The notes under the pieces were generated by a model. That model saw only the letters and a program-made list of their open reading frames with translations, did no database searches and was not told the origin of the DNA. From assembly GCF_007750855.1 (NCBI RefSeq), contig NZ_CP036291.1, positions 6,174,905-6,238,904 of the forward strand: a DNA stretch of 64,000 bases. The letters are read 5' to 3'. Within the stretch, counting starts at the first letter, position 1; each line of letters begins with the position of its first letter. Position numbers and translations under genes: made by a program. Below are positions 18,316-28,066 of this stretch, piece by piece. The stretch is from Pirellulimonas nuda. Lineage in GTDB: Bacteria; Planctomycetota; Planctomycetia; Pirellulales; Lacipirellulaceae.

Positions 18316-20256
18316 ATGGCTCAGATAGCGACCTGCCCCCACTGCGTGTCCGAGGTCTTCGCCCCCGATTCATCCGCGGCTACGGCGGTCGCCTGCCCGG
18401 TATGCGAGAAATCGTTCAGCCTCGCGTCGGCGTCCCGCCGGCCCGTACCCGAAGCCAAGGCGCTGCCCGTGCCGACGCCGGCGGACAAACCGGCGCCCGT
18501 CGATGGGCCAGCCCCCACGGACGAGCCCGCGCCAGCCGGCAAGGCGCACGCAGCACCCCGCCCGGAACTTCGCCAGTCGGGGCCAGGCGCCGCCCCTGCC
18601 GCCGAGCGAACGCCCAGCGCGTCGGAAATGATGCAGGCGTTCCTTCGCCCGCGCGCAGCCGGAGCAGAGAACAACCAACCCACGCCGGCCCAGGCGCCAC
18701 TCTCGCGAAGCGCACCAGCAGCCGAACCGAACACCCAACCGCCCACCGAACGGGACTCGTCGGACGCCCCGGCTTCGAAACCGAAGCCGGCGTTCGAAAT
18801 GGAACTAGATGAGTTGATGCGTTCTGCGGCGCCGAAGATGGAGTCCGCGGCCGACGAAGAGACGCTCGTGGCGCGACCCCGGGAGCGTGACTCTGGCAAA
18901 GAGACTGAGAGCGGCGTTGCGGAACAGTCGGATCCCGCGGTCGCACCCTCCGACACGCCGGCTCGCGACACATCCGCTGCCGCGACGCCTCGCGACGAAT
19001 GGCCGGGCGACGCGCCGCCCGAGCCGCAGGCGGTGAGGCCGTCGCCGAGCGGCCGCCCCGATGCCGAGAGGACCGAACCAGTCCTCGCCACCGCGCAAGA
19101 GTTCGACACCGATGCTCGCGAGGCCCCGCTCCCCCGGATGCCGGATTTTCGTTTGCCTAAAGCGGACGGCCCCACGAGCGGCCCGCTTGAGGTAGAACAC
19201 GTCGCGACTCCATCCCCTGCGCCGGACTTCGACGGAGCCGAACCGTTCCAACAGCCACACGGATTTCGCCGAACCAGGCGGGGTACCCGCCAAAGGTCGG
19301 CTTTGGTGTTCGTAACGGGGATGGCCGTATTTTCCGTTGCCGGCTTGCTGCTGGGCTACGCGGCGCTGGTGCGGCTCAAGGGCCCCTCGGGAGACTTTCT
19401 GGGCCTGCTATCGAGCCTGCCGGCTGGCGTACGGACGCTGCTGGTGGGCAACGACGGGAGCGAACCCTCGGCCGAATCGATCGGCGGCCCAATCGACTCG
19501 GCCGTTCGGACCGCGACGTTCGAGTCTCCGAGCGACGGACCGCCTGCCGTCAAGTCGTTGGCCGAACGGATGTCGGAGCCAAGAATAGCGACGGCGGTTG
19601 AGCCCAACCGTTTCGAACCGGACGGAGAAACCGGACCCGTTCAACTGACCGGCGCTCCGAGCTACGGCTTGGACGAATTGAACGATGCAGTACGGGGCGC
19701 CGACGGCGCCACCTCGGCGCTCATCGAGAAGTCCTACACGTCGCAAGACGATCGTGCCGAGATCGGCGCCTCCTACGCCCGGCTTTGCAAGACGGCCCAG
19801 GTCTACACCTTCTACCAGTCGGACGGCGACGACTCCCAGGAGATCGTCGAAATGGAGGCGCAAGACCTGTTCCGAAAGGTGTTCGCGTCGGAACACGCCC
19901 GGCTCGACTCGCAGACCGTGGCCTCGCGGTGGCTGGCGTGGACCGGCAGGCCGCACGGCGGCGTGTTCTTCGCCGCGGACCCGCTTTCGATCAGCCGTGC
20001 GGGGTCCGTGTACGAATACACGTTCTCGCTGCAGGACCCGGAAGCAAAGGAGCCGCAGGAGGTGATCGTCTTGATGACCGATCGCCATGATGTACGACGC
20101 TTTTCCCGTGGCGAGGCGGTTGCAATGGGGGTCGTGGGGTGCGTTGTCGAACGCCCCAGCGAGGTTGTGCCGGGCTACACCGGCGAGGCCCAGCGGGCGG
20201 TGTGGATCGGCCAGGGGAACAACGCGATGCCCCTGGGCCAGGCGCCGTTGCCGTAG
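18316..20256 (+). CDS. Zinc-ribbon membrane protein with long disordered linker, unknown function
   Basis: 646 residues from ATG 18316. Residues 7-38 hold CPHC...CPVC, a short two-CxxC zinc ribbon of the MJ0042 kind common at the N-termini of planctomycete proteins. Residues 40-325 are Pro/Ala/Glu/Asp-rich and probably disordered. One membrane span at about 330-352 (VFVTGMAVFSVAGLLLGYAA) is followed by an extracytoplasmic C-terminal region of about 290 residues, including YTFYQSDGDDSQEIVEMEAQ and a beta-rich end, without a family I recognise. No catalytic motif seen. It precedes the transhydrogenase genes on the same strand but with about 105 bases between, so co-expression is not certain. 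Confidence 0.75.
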   Translation: MAQIATCPHCVSEVFAPDSSAATAVACPVCEKSFSLASASRRPVPEAKALPVPTPADKPAPVDGPAPTDEPAPAGKAHAAPRPELRQSGPGAAPAAERTPSASEMMQAFLRPRAAGAENNQPTPAQAPLSRSAPAAEPNTQPPTERDSSDAPASKPKPAFEMELDELMRSAAPKMESAADEETLVARPRERDSGKETESGVAEQSDPAVAPSDTPARDTSAAATPRDEWPGDAPPEPQAVRPSPSGRPDAERTEPVLATAQEFDTDAREAPLPRMPDFRLPKADGPTSGPLEVEHVATPSPAPDFDGAEPFQQPHGFRRTRRGTRQRSALVFVTGMAVFSVAGLLLGYAALVRLKGPSGDFLGLLSSLPAGVRTLLVGNDGSEPSAESIGGPIDSAVRTATFESPSDGPPAVKSLAERMSEPRIATAVEPNRFEPDGETGPVQLTGAPSYGLDELNDAVRGADGATSALIEKSYTSQDDRAEIGASYARLCKTAQVYTFYQSDGDDSQEIVEMEAQDLFRKVFASEHARLDSQTVASRWLAWTGRPHGGVFFAADPLSISRAGSVYEYTFSLQDPEAKEPQEVIVLMTDRHDVRRFSRGEAVAMGVVGCVVERPSEVVPGYTGEAQRAVWIGQGNNAMPLGQAPLP

Positions 20257-20362
20257 CCCGGGCGGGGGCGTTTCTACCCGGGGCGGGGGTGGCCAAGGGG
20301 AGAGGATATGCGACAATCGCGTCGCTTGCTCGACACCCGACCCGCTCCCCGTCCCGCTGCCG

Positions 20363-21523
20363 ATGATCGTCGCCGTGCCGTCCGAAACCTTCCCCGGCGA
20401 GCGCCGCGTCGCGCTCACGCCGCAGGGAGTGCAAGCGCTAGCAAAGCAGAGCCTGCACACGCACGTGCAGTCGGGCGCCGGGATGGCTGCCGGCTACCCC
20501 GACGAGGCATACCGCGACGCCGGCGCCGTGGTGGTTCCGCAGCGTGATGAACTGTTCGGCGCGGCAGAAATCATCGTCCAGGTGCGCACGCTCGGCGCCA
20601 ACCCGGCCGCCGGCCGGCAAGACCTAGAGCTGTTTCGGGCCGGCCAGGTACTGATCGGCGCCGCGGACCCGCTGGGGGATCCCAGCGCAGCCCGCGACAT
20701 CGCGGCCACCGGCGCCACGCTCTTCGCACTGGAACTGGCGCCGCGGATCACCCGGGCGCAGAGCATCGACATCCTAAGCAGCATGGCGACCATCGCGGGC
20801 TACAAGGCGATGATCCTGGCGGCCGACCGGTTGCCGAAGTTGTTCCCGCTGCTGATGACCGCCGCGGGCACCATCACGCCGGCCAAGGTGCTGGTGTTGG
20901 GCGCCGGAGTGGCGGGGCTGCAAGCGATCGCCACCGCCAAACGCCTGGGCGCGGTGGTGAGCGCGTACGACGTGCGTCCCGCGGCGCGAGAGCAGATCGA
21001 GAGCGTCGGCGCTAAATGCGTTGAGCTGGACCTGGCGACCGGCGACGCGGAAGGGCAGGGGGGCTACGCCAAGGCGCTTACCGAGGAACAGCAGGTCCGC
21101 CAGCGAGAGCAACTTGCGGACGTCGTGTCGGGCATGGATGTCGTCGTCACCACCGCGGCGATCCCGGGCCGCCCCTCGCCGGTGCTGGTCACCGCGGCGG
21201 CGGTGCGGAGGATGGCGCCCGGTTCGGTGATAATCGACTTGGCCGCCGAACGCGGCGGCAACTGCGAGTTGACGATCGCAGATCAAGAAGTGATCGACGG
21301 CGGTGTGACGATCCTCGGCCCCACCAATCTCGCCAGCGCCGCCCCGTACCACGCCAGCGCCATGTACGGCCGGAACATCGCGGCGTTCTTAAAGCTGATT
21401 GTGAAAGAAGGAAAACTAGCGATCGACCTGGAAGACGAGATCGTTCGCGAGACGCTGGTTTGTAGGGATGGTGAGGTGGTGAATGAACGGATCAAGCAAC
21501 TGCTGCAAGGCCGAGAATACTAG
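20363..21523 (+). CDS. pntAA: NAD(P) transhydrogenase, alpha subunit part 1 (NAD-binding domain I)
   Basis: 386 residues from ATG 20363, the length of the split alpha-1 subunit. Starts MIVAVPSETFPGERRVALTP, as in the AlaDH/PNT family; Rossmann motif VLGAGVAGLQAIATAKRLGA at about 170-190; the mobile-loop region YAKALTEEQQ; GRPSPVLVTAAAVRRMAPGS and ending GPTNLASAAPYHASAMYGRN. It binds NAD(H) in the enzyme that couples hydride transfer from NADH to NADP+ with proton flow across the membrane. First gene of pntAA-pntAB-pntB. Confidence 0.95.
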   Translation: MIVAVPSETFPGERRVALTPQGVQALAKQSLHTHVQSGAGMAAGYPDEAYRDAGAVVVPQRDELFGAAEIIVQVRTLGANPAAGRQDLELFRAGQVLIGAADPLGDPSAARDIAATGATLFALELAPRITRAQSIDILSSMATIAGYKAMILAADRLPKLFPLLMTAAGTITPAKVLVLGAGVAGLQAIATAKRLGAVVSAYDVRPAAREQIESVGAKCVELDLATGDAEGQGGYAKALTEEQQVRQREQLADVVSGMDVVVTTAAIPGRPSPVLVTAAAVRRMAPGSVIIDLAAERGGNCELTIADQEVIDGGVTILGPTNLASAAPYHASAMYGRNIAAFLKLIVKEGKLAIDLEDEIVRETLVCRDGEVVNERIKQLLQGREY

Positions 21524-21585
21524 TAGCGCTCGTTCGCATAAGAAATCGCAACGCTGATCGACCACAGGTTTTCAGGCTTCCCGCT

Positions 21586-21861
21586 ATGGACTTCGTTACC
21601 GCCATTACTATCTTCGCCCTCGCCGTCTTCGTCGGCTTCGAGGTCATCACCAAGGTCCCGCCCACGCTGCACACGCCGCTGATGAGCGGGTCGAACGCGA
21701 TCAGTGGGATCACGCTGGTGGGGGCGATCCTGGCGGTGCAAAGCGGCGCTGGGATGGTGGGCGCTGTGTGCGGATTCTTAGCGATCGTGTTTGCCATGGT
21801 CAATGTGGTCGGCGGGTTCCTTGTCACGCACCGGATGCTGGAGATGTTCAAGCGCAAGTAA
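21586..21861 (+). CDS. pntAB: NAD(P) transhydrogenase, alpha subunit part 2 (membrane part)
   Basis: 91 residues, three to four membrane spans: FVTAITIFALAVFVGFEVIT, then HTPLMSGSNAISGITLVGAI (the highly conserved PNT loop) and VFAMVNVVGGFLVTHRMLEM, ending FKRK. It forms part of the proton channel with PntB. Located 62 bases after pntAA and 15 before pntB. Confidence 0.95.
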   Translation: MDFVTAITIFALAVFVGFEVITKVPPTLHTPLMSGSNAISGITLVGAILAVQSGAGMVGAVCGFLAIVFAMVNVVGGFLVTHRMLEMFKRK

Positions 21862-21876
21862 AATGCGCGCCGCGCC

Positions 21877-23277
21877 ATGACACCCTTTCAACTTCAACTC
21901 GCCAACCTCGGTTACTTGGTCGCCGCGGTGCTGTTTATCCTCGGTGTTAAGGGGATGACACACCCACGCACCGCCGTGCGCGGCAATCTGCTCGGGGCGC
22001 TCGGCATGCTAGTGGCTGTCGTGGTCACTGTGGTGCGGCTCGACCTCGTGCCGATTGGCGTGGCGGCCGGCGGGATGGCGCTCGGCGCCGTGATTGGCTA
22101 CGTGATGGCGGTGCGCGTGCAGATGACGCAGATGCCGCAACTCGTGGGGCTGTTCAACGGCTTCGGCGGGCTGGCCTCGGTGCTGGTGGCCGGCGCCGAG
22201 GTGACGCGGCTCCCGACTGAGTCGGCGCCCGAGGCGGGGGCCATTGTCGCCACGCTCGCCGCGGCGCTCGCCGGGCTGATCGGCGCGGTGACGTTCACCG
22301 GCTCGATGGTCGCCGCTGGAAAGCTCGAGGAGTTGCCGGCGTTCAAGAAACCATGGGCGCCGCCGGGCGGACTTGTCTTGAACGCCCTGCTGCTATTGAT
22401 CTGCCTCTCGCTGGCGGGATGGATGCTGTGGGGCGCTGCATGGCCGTTCTGGGCGATGGTGGGGGTGGCCTGCCTGTTGGGCGTGCTGGTCACCACGCCG
22501 ATCGGAGGCGCCGACATGCCGGTGGTTGTCGCGCTGCTGAACAGCTACTCCGGCCTCGCCGCGGCGGCTGCCGGATTTGCGATCAACAACAACGTGCTGA
22601 TTGTCGCCGGATCGCTGGTGGGCGCCTCGGGGCTGATCCTCACCCAGATCATGTGCAAGGCGATGAACCGATCGCTGGCCGGCGTGCTGTTCGCCAAGCT
22701 TGAGCCCGCGGCCGACGGCCCCAGCGCAGACGACGTGTACGCCGGCAAGATCAAGGCGACCAGCGCCGACGAGGTGGCCATGTTGCTAGACGGGGCCCAG
22801 CGGGTAGTGATCGTCCCCGGCTACGGGCTGGCGGTCGCCCAGGCACAGCACGCGGTGCGCGAGCTTGCCAGCGAGCTCGCGCGGCGCGGCGCCACGGTTG
22901 AATATGGCATCCATCCCGTCGCGGGCCGAATGCCGGGCCATATGAACGTGCTGCTCGCCGAGGCCGACGTCCCCTACGATCAGCTGCAAGAGATGGAGGC
23001 GATCAACCCAACCTTTGCGCAGTGCGACGTCGCCATCGTCATCGGCGCCAACGACGTGGTGAACCCCGTTGCCAACACCGACCCCAATAGCCCGATCGCC
23101 GGCATGCCGATCCTCAACGTCGGCGACGCCCGCACGGTGGTCGTCATCAAGCGGAGCCTTTCCCCCGGCTTCGCGGGCATCCCCAACCCACTGTTCGCTG
23201 CAGACAACTGCCTGATGCTCTTCGGGGACGGCAAGCAAGCGCTTCTCGACCTGGTGACGGCGGTGAAGGAAAACTGA
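21877..23277 (+). CDS. pntB: NAD(P) transhydrogenase, beta subunit
   Basis: 466 residues, typical. N-terminal half has eight to nine membrane spans (domain II). C-terminal domain III binds NADP(H): VIVPGYGLAVAQAQHAVREL, HPVAGRMPGHMNVLLAEADV and VVIGAND-like IVIGANDVVNPVA, then VIKRSLSPGFAGIPNPLFA. Together with PntAA and PntAB it makes NADPH at the expense of the proton gradient. The ATG follows pntAB closely. Confidence 0.96.
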   Translation: MTPFQLQLANLGYLVAAVLFILGVKGMTHPRTAVRGNLLGALGMLVAVVVTVVRLDLVPIGVAAGGMALGAVIGYVMAVRVQMTQMPQLVGLFNGFGGLASVLVAGAEVTRLPTESAPEAGAIVATLAAALAGLIGAVTFTGSMVAAGKLEELPAFKKPWAPPGGLVLNALLLLICLSLAGWMLWGAAWPFWAMVGVACLLGVLVTTPIGGADMPVVVALLNSYSGLAAAAAGFAINNNVLIVAGSLVGASGLILTQIMCKAMNRSLAGVLFAKLEPAADGPSADDVYAGKIKATSADEVAMLLDGAQRVVIVPGYGLAVAQAQHAVRELASELARRGATVEYGIHPVAGRMPGHMNVLLAEADVPYDQLQEMEAINPTFAQCDVAIVIGANDVVNPVANTDPNSPIAGMPILNVGDARTVVVIKRSLSPGFAGIPNPLFAADNCLMLFGDGKQALLDLVTAVKEN

Positions 23278-23355
23278 CCCTCTTGCAAAGGCGCAAGGCT
23301 TCCTAGAGCGGCTTGCGTGGATCTCTGCGTTTCTGCGCCTCAGCGAAAGAATGAG

Positions 23356-24420
23356 ATGGATTTCGCATCACTACGCCGGCGGCTCCTGGGCTGGTACGCC
23401 AAGCACGCCCGCGATCTCCCCTGGCGTCAGAGCCGCGACCCGTACCGCGTTTGGCTCAGCGAGGTGATGCTTCAGCAGACGCAGGTAGAAACCGTGCGGC
23501 CCTACTTCGAGCGGTTCGTGGCCGCCTGGCCGACGGTCGCCGACCTGGCCGCGGCCCAGGAGCAGCACGTGCTCCGCCAATGGGAGGGGCTCGGCTACTA
23601 CCGCCGGGCGAGGAACCTGCACGCGGCGGCCAAGCGGGTGGTCGACGAGCACGGCGGCGAGTTTCCCCGCGATGTCGCCGGCCTGACGACCCTGCCTGGC
23701 GTCGGGCGATACACGGCCGGGGCGATTGCTTCGATCGCCTACGACGCCCCGGCGCCGATCGTCGAAGCCAACACCGCCCGGCTCTACGCGCGGCTGACCG
23801 GTCTGCGGGAGCCCGTCGCCAGCACGGCGGGGCAACGCGCGCTATGGGCGTTTGCTGAACAGGTGGTTCCGCGACGCGGCGCCGGCCGTCTGAACCAAGC
23901 GTTGATGGAACTGGGCGCCCTGGTCTGTACGCCCGAGTCGCCCAAGTGCGACGCCTGCCCGATCGCGACGCACTGCGCCGCATTCGCCCAGCAGGCGACG
24001 CGCGTGATACCCGTTGCGGCGAAGCGGCAGACCATCACCGAAGTCCGCGAGGCGGCCGTGGTGGTGCGGCGCGGCGCCGACGTGCTGCTGCGCCAATGCG
24101 GGCCGGGCGAGCGATGGGCGGGGCTGTGGGACTTCCCGCGATTCCCGGTGGAGGCCGAAGGGCCCCTGTTCGCGACGCGCGAGCTGGTCGCCGGCGTTGA
24201 GCGGCTCACCGGCGTCGTGTGCGACTCGCCGAGACACCACGACACGCTGCGGCACGCGGTGACGCGGTTCCGAATCCGGCTCGATTGCTACCACGCTACG
24301 CGGCTTGGCGGGCGGGTGCGTTCGACGCAGGAGTCGCCGGTGAAGTGGGTGACCGTCGCGGGGCTGGCGGAGGCGCCGCTGTCGGTGACTGGGCGGAAGA
24401 TCGCAGCGGGGTTGCGTTGA
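23356..24420 (+). CDS. mutY: A/G-specific adenine DNA glycosylase
   Basis: 354 residues from ATG 23356. It removes adenine mispaired with 8-oxoguanine. LSEVMLQQTQVETV carries the catalytic Glu (about 36), LPGVGRYTAGAIASIAY is the helix-hairpin-helix, and C-x6-C-x2-C-x5-C (CTPESPKCDACPIATHC) binds the 4Fe-4S cluster. The C-terminal NUDIX-like domain, which reads 8-oxoG, is present (RGADVLLRQCGPGERWAGLW). Where E. coli MutY has the second catalytic residue Asp138 in a DGN motif, this protein reads VEANTARL, with Glu. The start was placed at the second Met of NEMD, which aligns with the family. Confidence 0.94.
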   Translation: MDFASLRRRLLGWYAKHARDLPWRQSRDPYRVWLSEVMLQQTQVETVRPYFERFVAAWPTVADLAAAQEQHVLRQWEGLGYYRRARNLHAAAKRVVDEHGGEFPRDVAGLTTLPGVGRYTAGAIASIAYDAPAPIVEANTARLYARLTGLREPVASTAGQRALWAFAEQVVPRRGAGRLNQALMELGALVCTPESPKCDACPIATHCAAFAQQATRVIPVAAKRQTITEVREAAVVVRRGADVLLRQCGPGERWAGLWDFPRFPVEAEGPLFATRELVAGVERLTGVVCDSPRHHDTLRHAVTRFRIRLDCYHATRLGGRVRSTQESPVKWVTVAGLAEAPLSVTGRKIAAGLR

Positions 24421-24465
24421 TGTGCGATGCGCGTCGACGGAGCGGAACCCGTTGGCTAGAAGGGG

Positions 24466-25359
24466 CTATTGTTGCTTGGATGCTTCTTGCGGCATCGAGC
24501 GTAGGTGGAGGTCCATCTGGGGGAACGGGATTTCTAGGCCGGCTTCGTCTAACGCGCGCTTTGCGGCGCGGATCGTCGCCTGTTTGACCGCCAAGAAGTC
24601 CTTAGTAGGGGCCCACACGCGGACCACCCAGTTGACGCTCGAATCTCCGAGGCTGTCGAGCACTACTTCTGGAGCGGGGTCGGCGAGCCCCCCCGGGGTT
24701 GTGCGTGCCGCGGACTCGAGCGCACTTCGGGTTTGGTCGATATCACAGCAGTAGGCGACGCCCACCGGAACGTCGACGCGGCGCTTGGTGTGGTAGGTGA
24801 TGTTCTCAATCACCGCGCCGAAGATGGAGTTGTTGGGGACGATGATCCGCCGGTTATCGAACGTGTCGATCGTGGTGGTGAACAGCTCGATCTCATCGAC
24901 CTTGCCGACGTAGCTCGCGATGTTCACCACGTCTCCCACCTTGAACGGCCGGAAGACCAGCAGCATGGCGCCCGAGGCGAAGTTCGACAGCGTCCCCTGG
25001 AACGCCAGGCCGATTGCGAGGCCCGCGGCGCCGATCAACGCCGCGAAGCTGGTAGTCTCGATGCCGAAGTAGCCCATGCAGCTCAGGGCGGCCAGCAGCA
25101 GCACCATCCAGCTTGCAAGCTTGGCGAGGAACTTCGACAGCGTCGGGTCGAACCGCATACGCGTCAGGCTGGTGCGCACCGCGGCCGCTACCCAACCCGC
25201 TAGCGTGAAGGCAAGAAAAAGGATGATCAGCACCAGCGCGATCCGCATGCCGTACTCAACGGCGATCTGGATCCATTGGTCGCGGGTGATTTGCTGGAAA
25301 TCGAGCTCGTAGAGCTTCTTGGTGAGTTCCGGATCGAGTTCGGCAAGGGGCGTGGTCAT
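24466..25359 (-). CDS. mscS: Small-conductance mechanosensitive channel, MscS family
   Basis: 297 residues, close to E. coli MscS (286). Three membrane spans, with the pore helix TM3 in FAALIGAAGLAIGLAFQGTL and SNFASGAMLLVFRPFKVGDV after it, the family signature. Soluble beta domain with DTFDNRRIIVPNNSIFG, also typical, then the C-terminal alpha/beta vestibule. It opens under membrane tension to release solutes on osmotic downshock. Convergent with mutY; its start faces the palindromic repeat at 25394-25478. Confidence 0.95.
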   Translation of the reverse strand: MTTPLAELDPELTKKLYELDFQQITRDQWIQIAVEYGMRIALVLIILFLAFTLAGWVAAAVRTSLTRMRFDPTLSKFLAKLASWMVLLLAALSCMGYFGIETTSFAALIGAAGLAIGLAFQGTLSNFASGAMLLVFRPFKVGDVVNIASYVGKVDEIELFTTTIDTFDNRRIIVPNNSIFGAVIENITYHTKRRVDVPVGVAYCCDIDQTRSALESAARTTPGGLADPAPEVVLDSLGDSSVNWVVRVWAPTKDFLAVKQATIRAAKRALDEAGLEIPFPQMDLHLRSMPQEASKQQ

Positions 25360-25393
25360 GGCGCGAACGTTAGCGAACCCAGCGGAAACGTAG

Positions 25394-25478
25394 CAATAGC
25401 AGCCGACCTACGGTCGGCGCGTCCACCTTTGCGCAAACTCGTACGAGTGACGCACCGACCGTAGGTCGGCTGCTATTG
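25394..25478 (+). repeat. Palindromic repeat, CAATAGC family (intergenic copy)
   Basis: Arms 25394-25422 and 25450-25478 match at 28 of 29 positions as an inverted repeat; each arm begins CAATAGCAGCCGACCTACGG. Loop of 27 bases. It lies between mscS and the helicase gene. A close relative lies inside imuA (55053-55165). Confidence 0.9.
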
Positions 25479-25544
25479 GCGCTTGCGGGAATGATGCACT
25501 AGCATGAACGCCCGTATACTTACGCCGACTCAGGGGTCTCTCGC

Positions 25545-28001
25545 ATGGATGTCGCCGCGCTCATCAAGCGGATTGAGAATCGCCGCGACTACGCGGGGCA
25601 GATCGAGTGGCTCGAGGAACTCCCGTCGCGTGAAGGGCGGTTCGCCGAGCCGGCCAGCCCGCTCCCGGAGTCGATCCAGCGGCTGCTAGCGGCGCGGGGC
25701 GCCCAGCGGCTCTATGTCCACCAAGTCGACGCCCTTGAGGCGGCGCGTGACGGGCGCGACTTGGTAGTCATCACCGGCACTGCTAGCGGCAAGACGCTGT
25801 GCTACAACCTGCCGATCCTGGAAGCGTCGCTCCAGGGCCCCGACGCTCGTTCGCTCTGCCTCTTCCCAACTAAAGCGCTCGCTCAAGACCAGCTCAAGGG
25901 GCTTCTCGAGCTGGTCTCGGGCGACCCCCAAGTCGCAGCCGCGGTGCGGCCCGGCGTGTACGACGGCGACACCCCCACGGCCCAGCGGCGCCGGATCCGC
26001 AACGAGGCGAACGTCGTCCTCTCGAACCCAGACATGCTGCACGCAGCGATCCTCCCGTACCATCCCAAGTGGTCAACGTTCTTCGCCGAGCTGAAGTACG
26101 TGGTGATCGACGAGGTGCACACCTACCGTGGCATCTTGGGCGCCCACGCGTCGGCCGTGCTCCGGCGCCTGATGCGCGTCTGCGAGCACTACGGGTCGCG
26201 GCCCACTTTCCTGGCGGCCAGCGCCACCATCGCCAACCCGGGCGAGCTGACCAGCCGGCTGATTGGGCGCGACGTGACGGTGATCGACGACGACGGTTCC
26301 CCCCGCGGCAAGAAGCACTTCGTGCTCTGGAACCCCACGCCTCTGGGGGTCGATTCGCTGGCACGCCGCAGCGCCAGCGACGACGCGGTGACGTGGTTGA
26401 TCGAGGCGATGCACGCCGGCGGGCAAGCACTGGCCTTCACCCGCACCCGCCAAGCGGCGGAGCTGATCCAACGCTACGCGCGTGAACAGTTGGAGCGAGA
26501 CCACTCGCCGCTGGCGACGCAGGTGCGCGCCTACCGGGGTGGGTACCTGCCGAACGAACGCCGGCAGATCGAGGACGACCTGTTCGCCGGGCGGCTGCGC
26601 GGGATCGCCTCGACCAACGCGCTAGAGCTGGGGATCGACATCGGATCGCTCGACGCGGCGATCTTGGTGGGCTACCCCGGCACAATCGCCAGCACCTGGC
26701 AGCAAGCGGGCCGCAGCGGCCGGCGGCAGGACGACAGCCTGGCCGTGCTGGTGGCGGGGAACGAGCCGGTCGACCAGTACCTGCTGCGCAACCCGCGTTA
26801 CTTCTTCGCCCAGACCCCGGAGCACGCGGTCGTCGACCCCGACAACCCCTACGTGCTGGCCAAGCACCTCAAGGCCGCGGCGTTCGAGCTCCCCCTGACG
26901 CCCGCCGACCTCGACCGCTTCGGCCCCCTGGCGCCGCCGATCGCCGGCGCGCTGCACGACGAGGCGCAGCTCGCCCTGGTAGGAGACGCCTACTACTGCC
27001 CGGGCGGGCAGAACCCGACCGTCGGCGTGTCGCTCCGGCACATGAGCGACAACACGTTCAGCATCGTCTGCAAGACGGCGCAGAACGCCGGGCGCGACCT
27101 GTACGCCTCCGGAGCGCCGTCGCGCATCCGCGACGGCTTTGAGGTAATCGCAAACGTCGATTCGATCAGCGCTCCGGAACTGGTCTACCCCGAGGCGGTG
27201 TACCTGCACGCGGGCGAAACCTTCTTGGTCCGCGAGCTCGACCTCGAGGGGAAGGTGGCCTACGTCGAGCGACGCGAGACCGACTACTACACGCAGGCCG
27301 TGCTTGAGAGCAACGTGCTGGTCACCGGCCCACGGGCGCAGGGAGACGCGGTGCGATGCGCGCAGCTCGGCTACGGCGATGTCGACGTGAGCTGGCAGAC
27401 CGTCGCCTTCAAGAAGATCAAGTTCAACACCAAGGAGAACATCGGCCTGGGCCCGGTCGACATCCCGGCGCAGAACTTGGCGACCACCGCCGTATGGCTA
27501 GTGCCGGACGACACGGTGCGGGCCGCCATGAAAGACGAGGGCCTGCGCAACAGCGAGGGCTGTTGCGGGCTGCGCAACCTGGCCGTGGTGGCGCTGCCGC
27601 TGGTGGCGATGTGCGACAGCCGAGACCTGGGCGGGGTGGTCGACAGCAAGAACCTGGGCCGCTCAACCGTGATCCTGTACGACCGCTACCCGGGTGGGTT
27701 GGGCTACTGCGAGAAGGGTTTCCAGCGCATCACCGAGCTGCTGGCGATCTGCCTCGACATGGTGCGCGATTGCCCCTGTCCCGACGGCTGCCCCAGTTGC
27801 GTGGGACTCCCCAACCTGCGGCCGGCGATCCACAGCGACCCCGACCTGACCCGCGGGCACCCCATCCCGAACAAACACGCCACCCGGCGGCTGCTAGAGC
27901 TGCTCACCGGCGACGGAGTAGATCACCAAGCCGCAGAGAGCGTCGTAGAAGAAAAAGAGTCGCCCAACAGCTTGCACGAATCGCCGCAAACCAGTGGTTG
28001 A
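25545..28001 (+). CDS. DEAD/DEAH-box helicase with DUF1998, MrfA/Hrq1 type
   Basis: 818 residues. Walker A TGTASGKT at 77-84, DEVH at 189-192, motif III SATI in LAASATIANP, motif VI QQAGRSGRR. The C-terminal region holds a cysteine cluster (CPCPDGCPSCVG) of the DUF1998 zinc-binding domain. This arrangement matches B. subtilis MrfA (YprA) and yeast Hrq1, 3'-5' DNA helicases of the RecQ4-like group that act in repair of crosslinks. The usual MrfB (exonuclease) partner is not next to it. The name is by family resemblance. Confidence 0.9.
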   Translation: MDVAALIKRIENRRDYAGQIEWLEELPSREGRFAEPASPLPESIQRLLAARGAQRLYVHQVDALEAARDGRDLVVITGTASGKTLCYNLPILEASLQGPDARSLCLFPTKALAQDQLKGLLELVSGDPQVAAAVRPGVYDGDTPTAQRRRIRNEANVVLSNPDMLHAAILPYHPKWSTFFAELKYVVIDEVHTYRGILGAHASAVLRRLMRVCEHYGSRPTFLAASATIANPGELTSRLIGRDVTVIDDDGSPRGKKHFVLWNPTPLGVDSLARRSASDDAVTWLIEAMHAGGQALAFTRTRQAAELIQRYAREQLERDHSPLATQVRAYRGGYLPNERRQIEDDLFAGRLRGIASTNALELGIDIGSLDAAILVGYPGTIASTWQQAGRSGRRQDDSLAVLVAGNEPVDQYLLRNPRYFFAQTPEHAVVDPDNPYVLAKHLKAAAFELPLTPADLDRFGPLAPPIAGALHDEAQLALVGDAYYCPGGQNPTVGVSLRHMSDNTFSIVCKTAQNAGRDLYASGAPSRIRDGFEVIANVDSISAPELVYPEAVYLHAGETFLVRELDLEGKVAYVERRETDYYTQAVLESNVLVTGPRAQGDAVRCAQLGYGDVDVSWQTVAFKKIKFNTKENIGLGPVDIPAQNLATTAVWLVPDDTVRAAMKDEGLRNSEGCCGLRNLAVVALPLVAMCDSRDLGGVVDSKNLGRSTVILYDRYPGGLGYCEKGFQRITELLAICLDMVRDCPCPDGCPSCVGLPNLRPAIHSDPDLTRGHPIPNKHATRRLLELLTGDGVDHQAAESVVEEKESPNSLHESPQTSG

Positions 28002-28066
28002 TTCCGCCTAGATCGTATTTGTGGCTCTCTTCAGCACTCCACGAAGCATTGAATGATGGACTCTAG

